A DNA stretch of 64,000 bases from Prunella strophiata (taxonomy: Eukaryota; Chordata; Aves; Passeriformes; Prunellidae). The notes beneath the pieces were generated by a model. That model searched no databases. It was not told the DNA's origin and was given only the letters and a program-made list of their open reading frames with translations. Numbering within the stretch: position 1 is the first letter of the stretch; every line of letters starts with the position of its first letter. Below are positions 39,287 through 51,636 of this stretch, one piece after another. The position numbers were made by a program, and so were the translations under genes. The stretch lies in assembly GCA_036583965.1 (NCBI GenBank), contig JAZBQD010000015.1, positions 71,526,330 to 71,590,329 on the forward strand, read 5' to 3'.

Positions 39287-40952
39287 GTTGCATTATTGCC
39301 ACATTGACAATTACAGCAAATTTCTTTTGCAGTTATTTCAAGGTAACATCTGAACATCTCCTGTGCTTATATGCTATTGCAACATATTTTAAAAGTATCA
39401 ATAATCATCAGTAAGAAATCCAGTTCAACAGTTATGATTATTTTGGAAAAGGTAATGCTTTGGTAAGGACATCTATGTATCAACATGGATATCTCCCAAC
39501 AATATATAGCTTTCATTTTCTAATCATATATGAATTTCTGTGCTCTAAAAGCCACTAAAGCTATCTTAAGAGCCATACTTCATTGTACAAACTTACATAT
39601 CTATCTAAGTAATCAAAGACAAAAATCAGGTATTGTCTATATATGCTGTATATATTGCATTAATAAACAGGAGCAGTAGTTTGCAATTTGAAAGCATCCA
39701 TGCTCCTAACTTTTACTGTCAGAATGGAGATGTGGTGTGGCTTGCAAAGCCATTTCTACCTATTACAAGACATGGAGCAGAGGTACCCAGCCCCACCTCA
39801 CCGTGTGCCTCCACACTGAGGTTTAGTTTTCCACTGCAGCCACTGGAGCCAAGAGTGACCCAGCTCATCCTGAAAGACTCTTCCCTTTGGTCAATGACGC
39901 TGTACCTAAGCTCTGCTGACTCTCCTGACTGCACTGGGCTCTAGACACTGCTTCAGATGCAGGCACAGCACGAGGCAGAGCTGAATCCCTCCCAGCTCCC
40001 CCTCAGGCCAGCAGGTACCAGAAGTGACTGTGATGATCCACTCCACAACACACGGACAGCTACGGCTGCACCTGCCTCCTGTCCCGCGCCTGCTAACATT
40101 CCTGCCAGCAAATCATCTCCTGCAGAGACCCCAAGAGGCTCACAATGCTGCCCTTGTGAATGAGTTGCTCAGGTGTGAATCACTTGTACACTCATAAGCA
40201 GCTACAAACAAGGCCTCTGCTGCATCAACACCAGAATCAGAAAGCAGATTTGGAAAGTTACGCATATTCTAATACAGAATAATTCTTACAAACAACACTC
40301 GTTCCTTAAGGCAAGTATGGTTTCTAATCAAATTGAAAATAAGGACTGCATATGTAGGTTGTACATCCTTCCTTGGGTTAGAATAAATATGTCCATGCAT
40401 ATAATTTGTAAAACATCATTTCCATTTCAACCCTAATAATAGATGGAAATGTCAGGTCCCTCACACCCACATGAAGTGAGTTGTTCCACTTGTGAAATGG
40501 GCCATATTTCCCATTATTTTGTTGCTGTTGTTTCAAATCAGCTACTCAGGGAAGAATTATTAAATCTGCAGATTTTTTTAAAAATAATGATTTTTAAACT
40601 TTCCTCACTATTTTTTAACCATAAATGAACTGTTAAAGCCCCAAGTGAAATTTCACTGATTTGCCAGGTGAATGGCTGCAACATTAGCTCCCACTTTTCT
40701 GACATCATTAGAAACTTTATAAACCTGGAGTCTACCAAAAGCTGTATTGTATTTATAGTCAGTTAAAAACAGAAGGACACTTTAAAATAGGTAAAATGTA
40801 TAAATTTTTTTCCTGGTTTTTACAGAGGTGAGTTACGGAAGGAAAATTATAGAGCTAAGTGATTCTGAACTGAGAAATCAAACTATTTAATTATCTGGTG
40901 AAAATAAAATGATTGCTCTATTTGGAAAAACTTTCTTTTTACTCTCTCATAT

Positions 40953-41921
40953 TTTATTTTACTCTCTATATTTCAGAATAAGAAGACTAGGGAAAAAAAT
41001 GATGTGCAAAAGAGATTGGATCATAAACATATTTACTAATGGTATATTAATGACAATTTACTAATGGTCAATTTTTCAAAAGGTGATCTCAAATTCTAAA
41101 TTAAAAAAGGAAACAGATTTTTCACCAACTTATTTTAAGTTCAATATGGAGGGTCATGAATTCCTTCAGCTTGTTATTGGAATGTGAAATCATCACCTCA
41201 AAAATACAGCTCCCAGTGAGACCCATGAGATTACAAGTGAGTTGTCTACAGCAGCAGTGTTCTTGTAATTCTGATTTCTCTCTCCTCTCCATTCCCACAG
41301 ACCACCAGAGGGAAATATCTCAGCAAGACTGTGTGAGTGCAAAGGGGTGTAAAGAAGATTCAGCTGGATCTCTGCCCACTTGAGAATGTATGGGGGCCCT
41401 ATCAGCATCTCCCTGGTTGAATCCAGAGGGCACTGGAGTGTAACACTGTAGGATACTGAAGGCTGCAAGGGTCCTACAAAATCAAGACAACCACTGACTT
41501 CTGTCTCAACACACCCAACAAACTCCCTCCAGACAGTAAAGGTACCAGTACAAAAGGGCTGTTCTTCCTTACTGGCTTAGCATAAAAACTACATTAACTA
41601 TCTGCTATTGCGAGTTCACAACTAAAAGTACAAATGTTAAGCCCATTAATCATATTATTCATACTGAAGTTTTTATCTTGGCAGTAAGAAAATCTTATAA
41701 AAAAGCACCCCTGATCAGCAAATACTCAATACAGAATTTTCCTGGGATAACAACTGAACAATGTCTTCATTCTTATTAACCCTTGAGAATTAAAGTAAAA
41801 GAAACAGCATATTATTTTAGATGTCAATTTTACAGATTTGACAGTGTGAATACTAAAGGGTTTTTGTCTTCTCTTGAAAACATTCACTGAGAGCAGGCTG
41901 GCAGAGATCCTGACCGGGAGC
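40953..41921 (-). other. DAP: DAP 3' UTR, minimal extent (inferred)
   Basis: Sequence after the DAP stop on the minus strand. The first AATAAA downstream is at 40958-40953, giving a 3' UTR of about 970 bases, but no GT-rich element clearly follows it. A second AATAAA at 39286-39281 is followed by GTTGTATATTGGG and a T-rich run, a better poly(A) context, and would make the UTR about 2.6 kb. No repeats interrupt the region to 39281. The human DAP 3' UTR is well over 1 kb, so the longer form is plausible. Confidence 0.45.
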
Positions 41922-42041
41922 TCACTTGCGAGGCTGGTGGATTTGCTGTTTGACGTGCTGGGGGTGAGGAAGCTTCTCCACAGAAGGATGTGGTTTCTGA
42001 TGAGCCACCTGAGCTGCAGCTGGAGGGAAGTCTTTATCACC
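41922..42041 (-). CDS. DAP: DAP (death-associated protein 1), terminal coding exon
   Basis: On the minus strand a ttcttcaaacag acceptor at 42042-42053 precedes 39 codons and a TGA at 41924-41922. The product starts GDKDFPPAAAQVAHQKPH, identical to vertebrate DAP in this block, continues PSVEKLPHPQHVKQQ, and ends IHQPRK (human ends IQQPRK). Human DAP has 37 residues from the same Gly, so this copy is two residues longer, in the variable Pro/His-rich stretch before the end. DAP is a small (about 102-residue), proline-rich, probably unstructured cytosolic protein, first isolated as a mediator of interferon-gamma-induced death and later shown to suppress autophagy as an mTOR substrate. The exon joins in phase 0 to the exon at 43754-43796. 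The gene runs opposite to ANKRD33B. Confidence 0.96.
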   Translation of the reverse strand, partial: GDKDFPPAAAQVAHQKPHPSVEKLPHPQHVKQQIHQPRK

Positions 42042-43753
42042 CTGTTTGAAGAACACAGCAGGAAAAGTTTAAAGAATCTTACAAGTGTACTTTCCAGTTC
42101 AAATAGATGTAAATTCTAAAAAATGTGAAAATCAGATGGAAAAGAGTGTTGCATATTACTTTGGAGTCCCCCTGTACACATTCTATCTTTTCATTCTTTT
42201 TAGCCAACTTCAAAATTTTTCTTATGCAAGCTTCACTTCTTTCAGTTACACACACTATCCAATAATAAGGTATCTTAATGTGACCCTAGGGGAGAAAAAA
42301 ATCAAAAGATTCCTATCTTCAGATGTGTTTGGTTTCCAAGAAGCCACTAGAATGAATGGACTATTTTAAAAGTAAGTTAAGGCAGCATGAAAAGTACCTG
42401 CACAAAAAGCCTGCTGTAGGAATCAGAGTTGTAGAATGGCCTGGGTTGGAAGCAACCTTAAAGACCAACCAGTTCCAACATCAATGCCATGGGCAGGGTA
42501 CACCCTCCACTAGACCAGGTTGCTCAGGACTCCATCCTGAGGGATGCAGTTAAGTCTTCCCAAAGCCTTCTCTTTTCCAGGCTAAACAATGCCAGTTCTT
42601 TAGGAAGAGAGCAGGATTTAAAACTACTTTTGACTCAAATCTTATGGATGGCTGGCTTTTAAGTTTAACATGCTTTTTTAACCAGGTCTGCTAGTGTTAG
42701 CTCTCAGGTGCTGCTGCTGGGCAGTCTCAGTCCAGGTGTAACCCCTATGTCACCTATTTACCATTGCCATTACTAGGTTTAGTCCCATGAGGCCTTCAAA
42801 AAGCAACAGGAAACAAATACTATCAGTGCTTAGTGACAGGGGGACAATAGCACCACAACCTCCCCCTTCAGAAAGTGGGACAAACATATCATATGCCAGA
42901 AACTCTGGGCATTCCATTGCCTCACAGGGAAACAACCTTACACTGTTTTGTTTTGGTTTTGTTTTAATCACTATGTTAACTTGTTACATTTTATATTTTT
43001 TCTCTACTCCAACTTGCTTCCAGTGTTCAAAGACCTGCTCTCCTCACACTTGACATTTTCTGCCTTCTCTCCCCTGATGCTGCCAATTGCCCATTCCTTA
43101 TGGGCTAAGGAAAATGGCATCAGCTCACTCTTTCCCATGGGATCTGACACAAGCATAGCATCTTACAGTAAGACAAGCCACAGTCCCCAGTGATGTAAGG
43201 TAATCACCACATAAAGCCATGAAAAAAACCCTGCCACAATGCACAAATTACTGATCACATGATTAATGGCTAGCTAATACTAAGGATTTACAGGTCCTGC
43301 CTGCTCTTAAAGTCCAGGGAATAACACCCTGAATCCCAAGTACCTCAAGGCACACATGGCAGCTGAAACACACTAGCTTCAAGCATGCAACCTTACAGGC
43401 AGGAGGGCTGCTCCTCATCACAGATCAAGCTACAGCAGCAGTTTAATATGCAGTTACTTCCAAAGGAAATGAATACAGTAATATCTAGCTTAGATATAAA
43501 AAGATGATCCAATAAACTTAAAGTGCTAAAATTCAAAGGAAAAGGGTGGAAATTATTTCAATGAATAATTTCAATTTCATACAAACCCAGAAAGAATGCT
43601 CAAAGGGCCTTACATGAATATAGAAAACACAAAGCCTCCTCTCACAAAAGAGGAAGGGGTATGAAAAAGATTAATTTTGCTCTGATTGGAGGTAATTCTG
43701 AAAAGCTTACAGTAATTTTGCTATGACTGAGAGAAATTTACTGATAATCTTAC
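42042..43753 (-). other. DAP last intron
   Basis: GT-AG intron of 1712 bp on the minus strand (donor gtaag at 43753, acceptor cag at 42042). It carries a CR1 fragment at about 42424-42610; otherwise nothing is recognised. Confidence 0.9.
42424..42610 (-). mobile_element. CR1 LINE 3' fragment
   Basis: Words gttgtagaatggcctgggtt, actagaccaggttgctcagg and cttttccaggctaaacaatg follow the reverse complement of the CR1 3' region. It is in the last DAP intron and in DAP's own orientation. Confidence 0.9.
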
Positions 43754-43796
43754 CCTAGCAATGACACCGGAGATGAACACCGCTGGCTTAGGTGGG
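43754..43796 (-). CDS. DAP: DAP internal small coding exon (43 bp)
   Basis: This short minus-strand exon has a tttttttcag acceptor just above 43796 and an AGG|gtaaga donor below 43754. One base C is followed by 14 codons reading PPKPAVFISGVIAR, which matches human PPKPTVFISGVIAR with one change (Thr to Ala). It then joins GDKDFPP of the last exon in phase 0. The first C is the third base of a codon begun in the previous exon. By alignment with human DAP that codon is Ser51, a residue reported to be phosphorylated by mTOR. The exon is too short for a length-based gene caller. The two upstream exons, encoding roughly the first 50 residues, are not in the window. Confidence 0.95.
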
Positions 43797-43872
43797 CTGA
43801 AAAAAATAAGAGAGATTATTTGTATCAGTTATTTAGAAGGTAAAAATGAAAAGGAAATCACACATACAGCGT

Positions 43873-43899
43873 AAAAAAAAAAAAATAAAAAAAAAAGGT
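43873..43899. repeat. A-rich run
   Basis: Two A runs separated by a single T, just above the small DAP exon. Confidence 0.9.
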
Positions 43900-46800
43900 G
43901 GCATTTTTGGAAACTGATTAATATTTCAAACAGACAAGACAAATTTCCTCTTCAAATGACTACTGCCTTAGTAGTACTTCCTGCAGCCAAAACCAGACCT
44001 GTAGGTTTTGGCTGCTATTACTTCACATTGATTGTGACAGCAGTAAGTGGCTAGTCCAACAATACTGCTTCTTAAGGCTGAGTCTTTGTTTGCATTGGTT
44101 TCTTAATCCTCAAATTTTATACACAAACTGCCAGCAGTACTTTAGACTTAGTGTTATTTGTATTGCACAATGAAAACTGCAGCTGGACTAAAGTCACTGC
44201 TGTGTTAGAGAATAAAATAAATTTCAAGTTTACATCTGTCAATCGAATGAATGAGGATTCTGAGTCTCAGAAAGAGCAACACACTGTACTTTAAATCATA
44301 GATTTTCAAGCAGGTAGTGTACTCTATCACAAGAAAAGGAAACATGTCTGTAACCAAACAAATATTAAAAAACATAAAGCAAAGCCTTTCCTGGTTTCTC
44401 ATTTGCAGACCCTCCATCCACACCAACAGGAATAGACTCTCCCCAGCCAGAGCTGTCTGTAGCTTGGTCAGCACGAGCCATTGGTTTCCTTGGGTCACTG
44501 ATCTCCTGAACTGACCACCTCTGCCTGGAGGCTACAGCACAGCCACAACCAACTGCTCACCCTGCTGGCACTGCCAGCATCTGAATTACAGACACCCAGC
44601 AACCTTAGTGCCTCTGGGCAAGTAAAACCACACATCTGCATGGAGTCTGCAGAAGGCTTGGGACCTGGAGCTCCAGAAAATCTCCACAATAGGGATAATT
44701 CTCCTGAAAGAAAACCATGTAACCTCAGGCACTGCACAGGGGAGCAGAGTGGGGAGCTGAAGGTGTCCCTCCCCCTGAGAACATCTGTAACTGAGGACTC
44801 AGAGCAGGTCCATTAACCTGGACCACAAGAAGGGTCCTACCCTGAGATGTTATAGCTCACAAGGCTGGAACAACACAAAGCACACACAAATCAAATTACT
44901 TATTAGAGGAATGATAGTGATTACTATGATGCACTTTACAACTACACAGCTTGTAAAAATTTATTAACATGATGTTGTGTGAAGTTAAGATAACAAGCAG
45001 CACAGTATTAGACTTGTTATAATGAACTCATAAATATTGTCTGAGCCCTGTTTAAGTCATGTTATTGCTACTCAGTCTCTTAACAGCCTGGCTATTTAAC
45101 AAGGCTCAGCATCCTTCCTAGAAAATTTTAAAAAGTCAGAAAGAGAAAGACAAGATTAGAAAAAAAAGGAGAAAGGAAGAGAGGTCTGCTCTAAAATACT
45201 TCCATGGAAGAATAACAGTGTTATTTCCTGCCATGAGAAATAACATTTTAATAGCTGTATTAGACTTTTTCAATCCAATTTTCTGTCAGTACAAACTAAT
45301 AACAAGCAAAGATCAATAGCAAAACACTTCCATTTCATTCTAATTATACTGAGCCAATTAGTATGTTACAGTCTGCATGAGACTTACTGGATGCTGAGTA
45401 ACAAACTCAAAGAAATAACTCTGACTGAGAAAATACAGATGTACTGCAGTGGCTCAAGGTACAATTCACACACTTACACCATGACATTATAAAGGAAATG
45501 AACAGTAAATGAAAAAAAAAAAAAAAGTATGGCAATTTATTCTTCAACTATACATGGAATCTGGCTTTAGTCACACTCGGAGAAACTGTTTTCTGCTTGA
45601 CATTGTATTATTAACAATACTGGATAGTGAAAAAGTCAAATCAGATGGATTTTTTTATAATATTCTTAACATGACCTTTCAATGTTCATTATGCTTGGAT
45701 GATGCATGAAATTCAAATCATTTCCCCAACAGAGCCTGTATTTGCTGGATGTGCCACGAGCTGTTCACCAACCACCACACTGTATTACCTGCTGTGTGGT
45801 TCATAATTCTTGCTTTAAAAACAAGTGCAATGCTCCATGGCTTTGACCAAAATGACAATCACAAGGAATCTCTTGCATAATGGTAATTTGGAACACATCT
45901 TTTACCACTGCAAATTGCAAGAATCTTCTTAGAAACCCCAGTCTCCTGTTGAAATGTCAAGTTATTAGTATTCACAGGACCCAAACCTGCAAGTGTTAAG
46001 TCTCCTAAGTACATGATAGAGCTGGATAGAGTTAGAATATTTGGCAGATTTCTGTACTTATTTTAATTTTATTGTATGTTCTTTTGTTCAGGAATTAGGC
46101 TGAAGATCCTGTAAAGATCACTGTCATTTTCAGGTAAGCTAAAATCCAGACTGAGGTCTTTGCTTCAGGTAGTACTTCAGAAGCAGCTAGCACATCTTTA
46201 TAAAGAAGACAAAAGTCAGCAGTACCATTTTCCTAGTAAAAACTGTATTTTTCAGACAAAGCACTTATCTTGAACACTATCACGACATAACATATTCAGC
46301 CTTGTTTGTATGCAGTGGGTTCTGTGACTGTCTTTAGTTACACTGCCCTGGGAATGGGACTCACAGGTGTGTGGCAGGCACCAAAACACCTCACCTTAGC
46401 ATTCATGTGGCACATTCTAGGATAGTGCTGACACACAGAGAACAACCTAATCAGGAAATCAGAGCTGCAAAAGGTATCTACTCCCAGATGCGGCTGGAAC
46501 AGTTTTCTCCTTGACTTTCCCCTTTGTTTGTCATCTCCATGTATTTTTGACTGGACTCTCCCTGCTCCACACTAGATTTCCAGCTTTTAAATGGAAGAAC
46601 TAATGGGAATGCTGACCCAGCTTCCATTGACCCAGCTCAAGTGCCTCTACCCTCCATCCACAAAAAGATCTTGCAGAAACCCTGGCATTTGTTTCTGGCT
46701 GCCCCAAGTTTCCATGATCAGCTGCAGGTGCACATGGTAATGAGGCATCACCTCTCTATTTAACTCATTACACAGGAAAAATGCTTCACTCCTACAGAAG

Positions 46801-49800
46801 ACACACCAGCTTAACAGAAACTAATTTCCACGTATTAATTATGCTGTAGCAGGGAAAAAGACCGAAAGCTGGCCAGAAATTAGCATGATTTAGTGTGTGG
46901 CTATTTATGTCCTATGTCAAGCCACTGGCTTTCCTGGTATTTTTACCAGATTACATTGTTTCAGAAAAAATCTTAAATTAATATTATTCATTATCTTTGA
47001 TGATCTATAGAACCAGAACCAGGCCAGAGAATATATAATCACACTTCTTTACTAATGAAGAATTCAACAGATCAGAGAAAGACCTGGATAATCAGTCACT
47101 GATTCATGCTTTAATTTCATTCCTAATGAGAGAAATCTTTCCACAGATGAACTTTGTCATAATAAATTCAATCTCTACTGCCAGACTCCCAAACCATGGG
47201 CTTTTATGGACCCAGATTAGCTGCCAGGACCATAACTCTGTAATTGCACTCTGAGACATCTACTGGGATTGCAGTGTTGCAACATCACTCATTATCTTTC
47301 CCAAGAACTTCCTGAAAATAGAAACAAAAATGGAGAACAGGCACAGGCTATCATTGCTACATTTATAAAACACTTTAAAGTGCTTTAAATTCTGTCAGTG
47401 TTTTATACAAAGCACAACCTACATTTCCAGTATTTTGTAAGCTGTGATGGTTGTTCTGAGGATATACTTAATCTGATGAAAATCGGTTTGACAGATGTTG
47501 TTTTGGAGATGCAGCATTCCTTTGTCTAGGCATCAGTAAACAAGAAAGAAAAAAAAATATTATTTTCTGACAAAACCTGATTTCGTTTACACATATATGT
47601 GCTTTACAGCTATTTAATGCACACATTTATTTAAAGTTAATTAATAGTCACAGCTGATACTGTGTAAGGAATACAGTTTTGTGTTTGCCAAGACTGGTTA
47701 GTGTTTGTGTCAATACTTTCAGAGCAAATCCTTATTTTGTTCTAACATATGGAGAAAAAGAACACATCTGTTAAGATCTAAGTGTTCAGAGAACTTACCC
47801 TGATTTTACATGTGCGATGCTACACCTGTTTAACATCAGATTCTCTACTGGATTCATTTATCCTGACTGTTCAAATAGAATAGATTTCTATTATTCCATA
47901 ATACTTAGCTTAAATAAGATCTTTATCTGAAATGGAAGGTAAATCACAAAGAAGATGAAATAACTTGAAAAGATCATTAACTAGATTAAATGAGGCATTA
48001 ATAATACTAATATCTTATGCCTTCACCTTAGAGGGATTGGTTGAACTGAAGTATGACAGACATACTATAAAGACAAACACAGTGACACAGGAGTTACTGT
48101 GAAATCTAGAGGTCACAGAACACACATAGGGCAGATGAGTATTTATCCAACTCCGTTAAAACAGAGAACCTGACTAAATCAGTTTTCTCATTTAACAGGG
48201 TAATTTACAGTTAACTGTATCTCTGTCTATAAATGCAGTGAATGTGTGCACATAAGTGCAGAGGCTGTGCATGTATGCACACAGAGCTGACACAAATTCA
48301 CAGCTGTTGCAGAGGGGTCCCAAATGCACAACAAAGCAGAGCATGTTGCTGTGGGGGGATGAACACCTGCAGCCACTCTGGTGACTGGTGCACCCAAATT
48401 ACCTACTGCATCCCTCACCTGATGGGATGGATTGGATCTAGTGCTGGCTTCCAGCAGCAGTTTGAACAGCAGATCCAGTCTGGAGGAAGGACTGTGAGCA
48501 CTGCTCACAGTGCAATCCAAACCAAAGGGCTCCATGCAGAGTTGACAAAACCAAGAAACACCCCCAAGCATTGTTCCTGTCCACACAAACATAAAAGCTC
48601 CTAAAATGGGAAGTGGGTCTCACTGCAGCCAGTGCACAAGGTGAGCATCCTATGTACACTGGTGATCAGAAAAATCAAAATAACACACCAAAACAAAGAA
48701 AAAATGAGAAAAAGCAATAGTAAAAATAGTAGCTCACAGTATACTTCCATTAAAATATGGTATTCAGGCCAGGAACACCGTAAGTGAAGAACAGGAGAAT
48801 AAAACATAGCTGAGAGAGCACAAAGAACCCACATAAGGAGACAGCTAAGAACTCTTAGCATACAGTATACAAAGGAATAGGTAATATTGCTCTCATTAAC
48901 CTTCCTCCCAGTATAAGTAGAAAGTGACACTTGCAGAAAACTGCATTTAAAATTATTGATAGCAGATACCTTTAAAATAGAATTAAATGTAGAACCTCCT
49001 GGAAATAAGGCATCAATCTCAAAATTTCCACTACACGAACATTCAAAACAGGTTAGCCAACTTTAATAAGGACAAAACAACATAGATGCAAGGCTTTTGT
49101 TAGACTGGATGATTTTTTTTTTTTTTTGTCAAAATATGTTAGACAAAAGTTAAATCATTAAACTGCATTAAATTAATCTTCTAGATGGAATGATTCATAT
49201 TTATGATTAAAGAATGGGAATGACTTTTCATATTCGTGGAAACTAATGGTATGTCTTATCACTGGTGATCACCATTTTTGCTCTTTTAAGTAAGCCTGGC
49301 AAACAGATTTATGGAATCTGTAAGTATGTGTTTTTCAAAGACCTTGGAACCACAAATTACATCATCATTTTTAACTATCCAAGAATAATGTTGGACTTTG
49401 TGACTTGGTGCTTCCTTGTTTTAATCAAATCATCCACTAGCATGTACTGCGACTCATAGCTGGCCTATAGCTGTGGAAAGCAAAGAGCAATTTCTGTGAC
49501 AAGCACAGAGAAAGCAAAGGAGAAATTCCTGCAAACCAAAGAGATTACAGCACAGAACTTGGAGCTGCACCCAGCTCCCTGACCCTTCAGGCAAAGGCAG
49601 CACACAGAAAGCACACCCTTGCTCCTCCAGCACCCCAAAACAGCAAGGACTTGAAAAGTGAGCAGAACCTTCCACTAATCAGCTTGCCCTTTATTTCCCT
49701 GCTCATTTCTGAATAAACACCATTCACTTTCCTCACAATTAACTTAGGCAAGCAAAATGAAAACCATATATGAAATACTATGATCTGCAGTTACTCATTG

Positions 49801-51324
49801 ATCCCTCAATTGTACCCTAATGAGAGCAAGTTTTGTGGGTTTTTATTTTTTCCTGGCATGATATTTACTCCATGAACAGGTTCCCCAAGTATTCTGAGAA
49901 GAATTTCCTTTTCAGTCAACAAAATTTCATACTTTTATCCTGCCCTTCTATTCCTGCAATTGAAAGTATTGTGCCCGGTTGTTCAAATCATTCACCTTAA
50001 TCTTCAAGGTTGTTTGGGAATTTGTATTTTCTGGTTATGAAACATGAACATTAACTAGTCTTAGTTTCCATCTAATGCTTTTCTAAAGATGTCCAGATAT
50101 GTCATTACAGGGGTGCTTATTTGAATTTACAGAGTTGCCTTTGATTTTGGCATTGTCTGCAAAAATAAATTCCAAGATGATTAAAATCACACTTCTCAGC
50201 AACAGAATAAAACTAACAAGCACCCTGCTCATCAGCTTGCTTGAAATAATTTGCCATTGGTTATAATACGTTTAGGTTATTAATTTTCTGGACAGAAAAG
50301 TAATAATTAGTCTGACTGACAACCAGAGGGAAATATTTTAGCTGATTGCATGGGGACATACAGTATCTGATATTCTATGATAATTTATTGTGTTGAGGTC
50401 ATTTATCTGCCAAAGCTTTGAGATCTTTAAGATCATCCACAGGATGGCACTGTTGAACCTCAGAGTCTCCTGTAGATGAAGTAGGGAACAACCTCAAAAA
50501 CATCCAGGTGCTGCAGCAAATACTAAAACAAGTAAAAAGCAGTACTTCCCCTTGACAACAAATCTTGACGTAACACAGTACATACACAAATACACACAAA
50601 ATTCTTACACATACCTACAGATGCTACTTTGGGATACAACTTTCCTGTCTTAGGCTGTGCCCCGATACACCCCAAGAGAATGCAATGCCCTATCAGAAAA
50701 TTTTAATTACTATTTGTTTTGCTATTCACATACAAGCAAATCGGGTGTCCTGATCTTTTAATGAGGTGGTAAATGACTGGCCATTACATTTAATAGCAAC
50801 TGATTGATATTCATTATTCTTACATTCACTATTAAGGCATTGCAGCATATGGCCTGATTAATCTCACCAGCCTCTCATTCATCTTTTGCTATAGTTCATG
50901 TATAACCCATAAAAGGAAATTATTTAAGAAAGATCCACCATCTCTTATCTATATTGTTGCACATGATATTGCTATCAGAGAATAAATTTCTCTTTCAGGC
51001 TGCCTTTTGATCACAAAATGAAGATTTAAATATTTCACCTTTTCCATAGACTCGGAGGATTTAGAAATAGTCTGCAAATCTCCAACTGCTGGTTGATTTA
51101 TAAAGGTTCCACCCTGTTATTGCAGTATCTCCATTAGCTCTTAGTGAACACCAGTGACCAACTCTGCACATACTGCAGCATTAGCCCACTTAATAATCTG
51201 TAACTACTTAACTGGGGAAAAAAGAGAGGTATGAAAACCGACATAAAGTAAGTAGTTCTTACATGGTGACACAACTCCAAGGAAACTCTAAAATAAGGAA
51301 TGAAACAGGGTAGACCTTAAGTAT

Positions 51325-51636
51325 GTGCAAAATTACCAAAGACAGTGGTTCAAAAGGGAGAGAAGACTAAATCTTCCGTGTGTTTGTCAGGTGCCGAAGT
51401 GCATCCCCGTGCATGTTCCCATGACAGCAATGCACTTCCATGCTGAGAATATCATGACCATGGGCTGCACTGCAGTGTCTTGGCTACAGAGATGTAGGAG
51501 CCAGTTGTGGCACTATTGTACTCCTCCTATCTCTCAGCAGATGAAAGATGGAGTGGAAGTGGAAGAACAGCTTGATGCTGTACTAGAAATGCAGGATGTC
51601 AGTGCAGCGAGAAAAACACAAGAAGAGAGAAGCTGA
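51325..51636 (+). other. Unrecognised 103-codon open frame within DAP intron
   Basis: Plus-strand frame ending TGA at 51634-51636. An acceptor-like tgtgtttgtcag at about 51380-51391 precedes a coding-looking stretch with KDGVEVEEQLDAVLEMQDVS near the end, which is acidic and helical in character. A second frame of 71 codons follows at 51892-52107. I recognise neither. Possible explanations are chance, an antisense noncoding exon or an old pseudogene; I do not propose a function. Confidence 0.15.
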
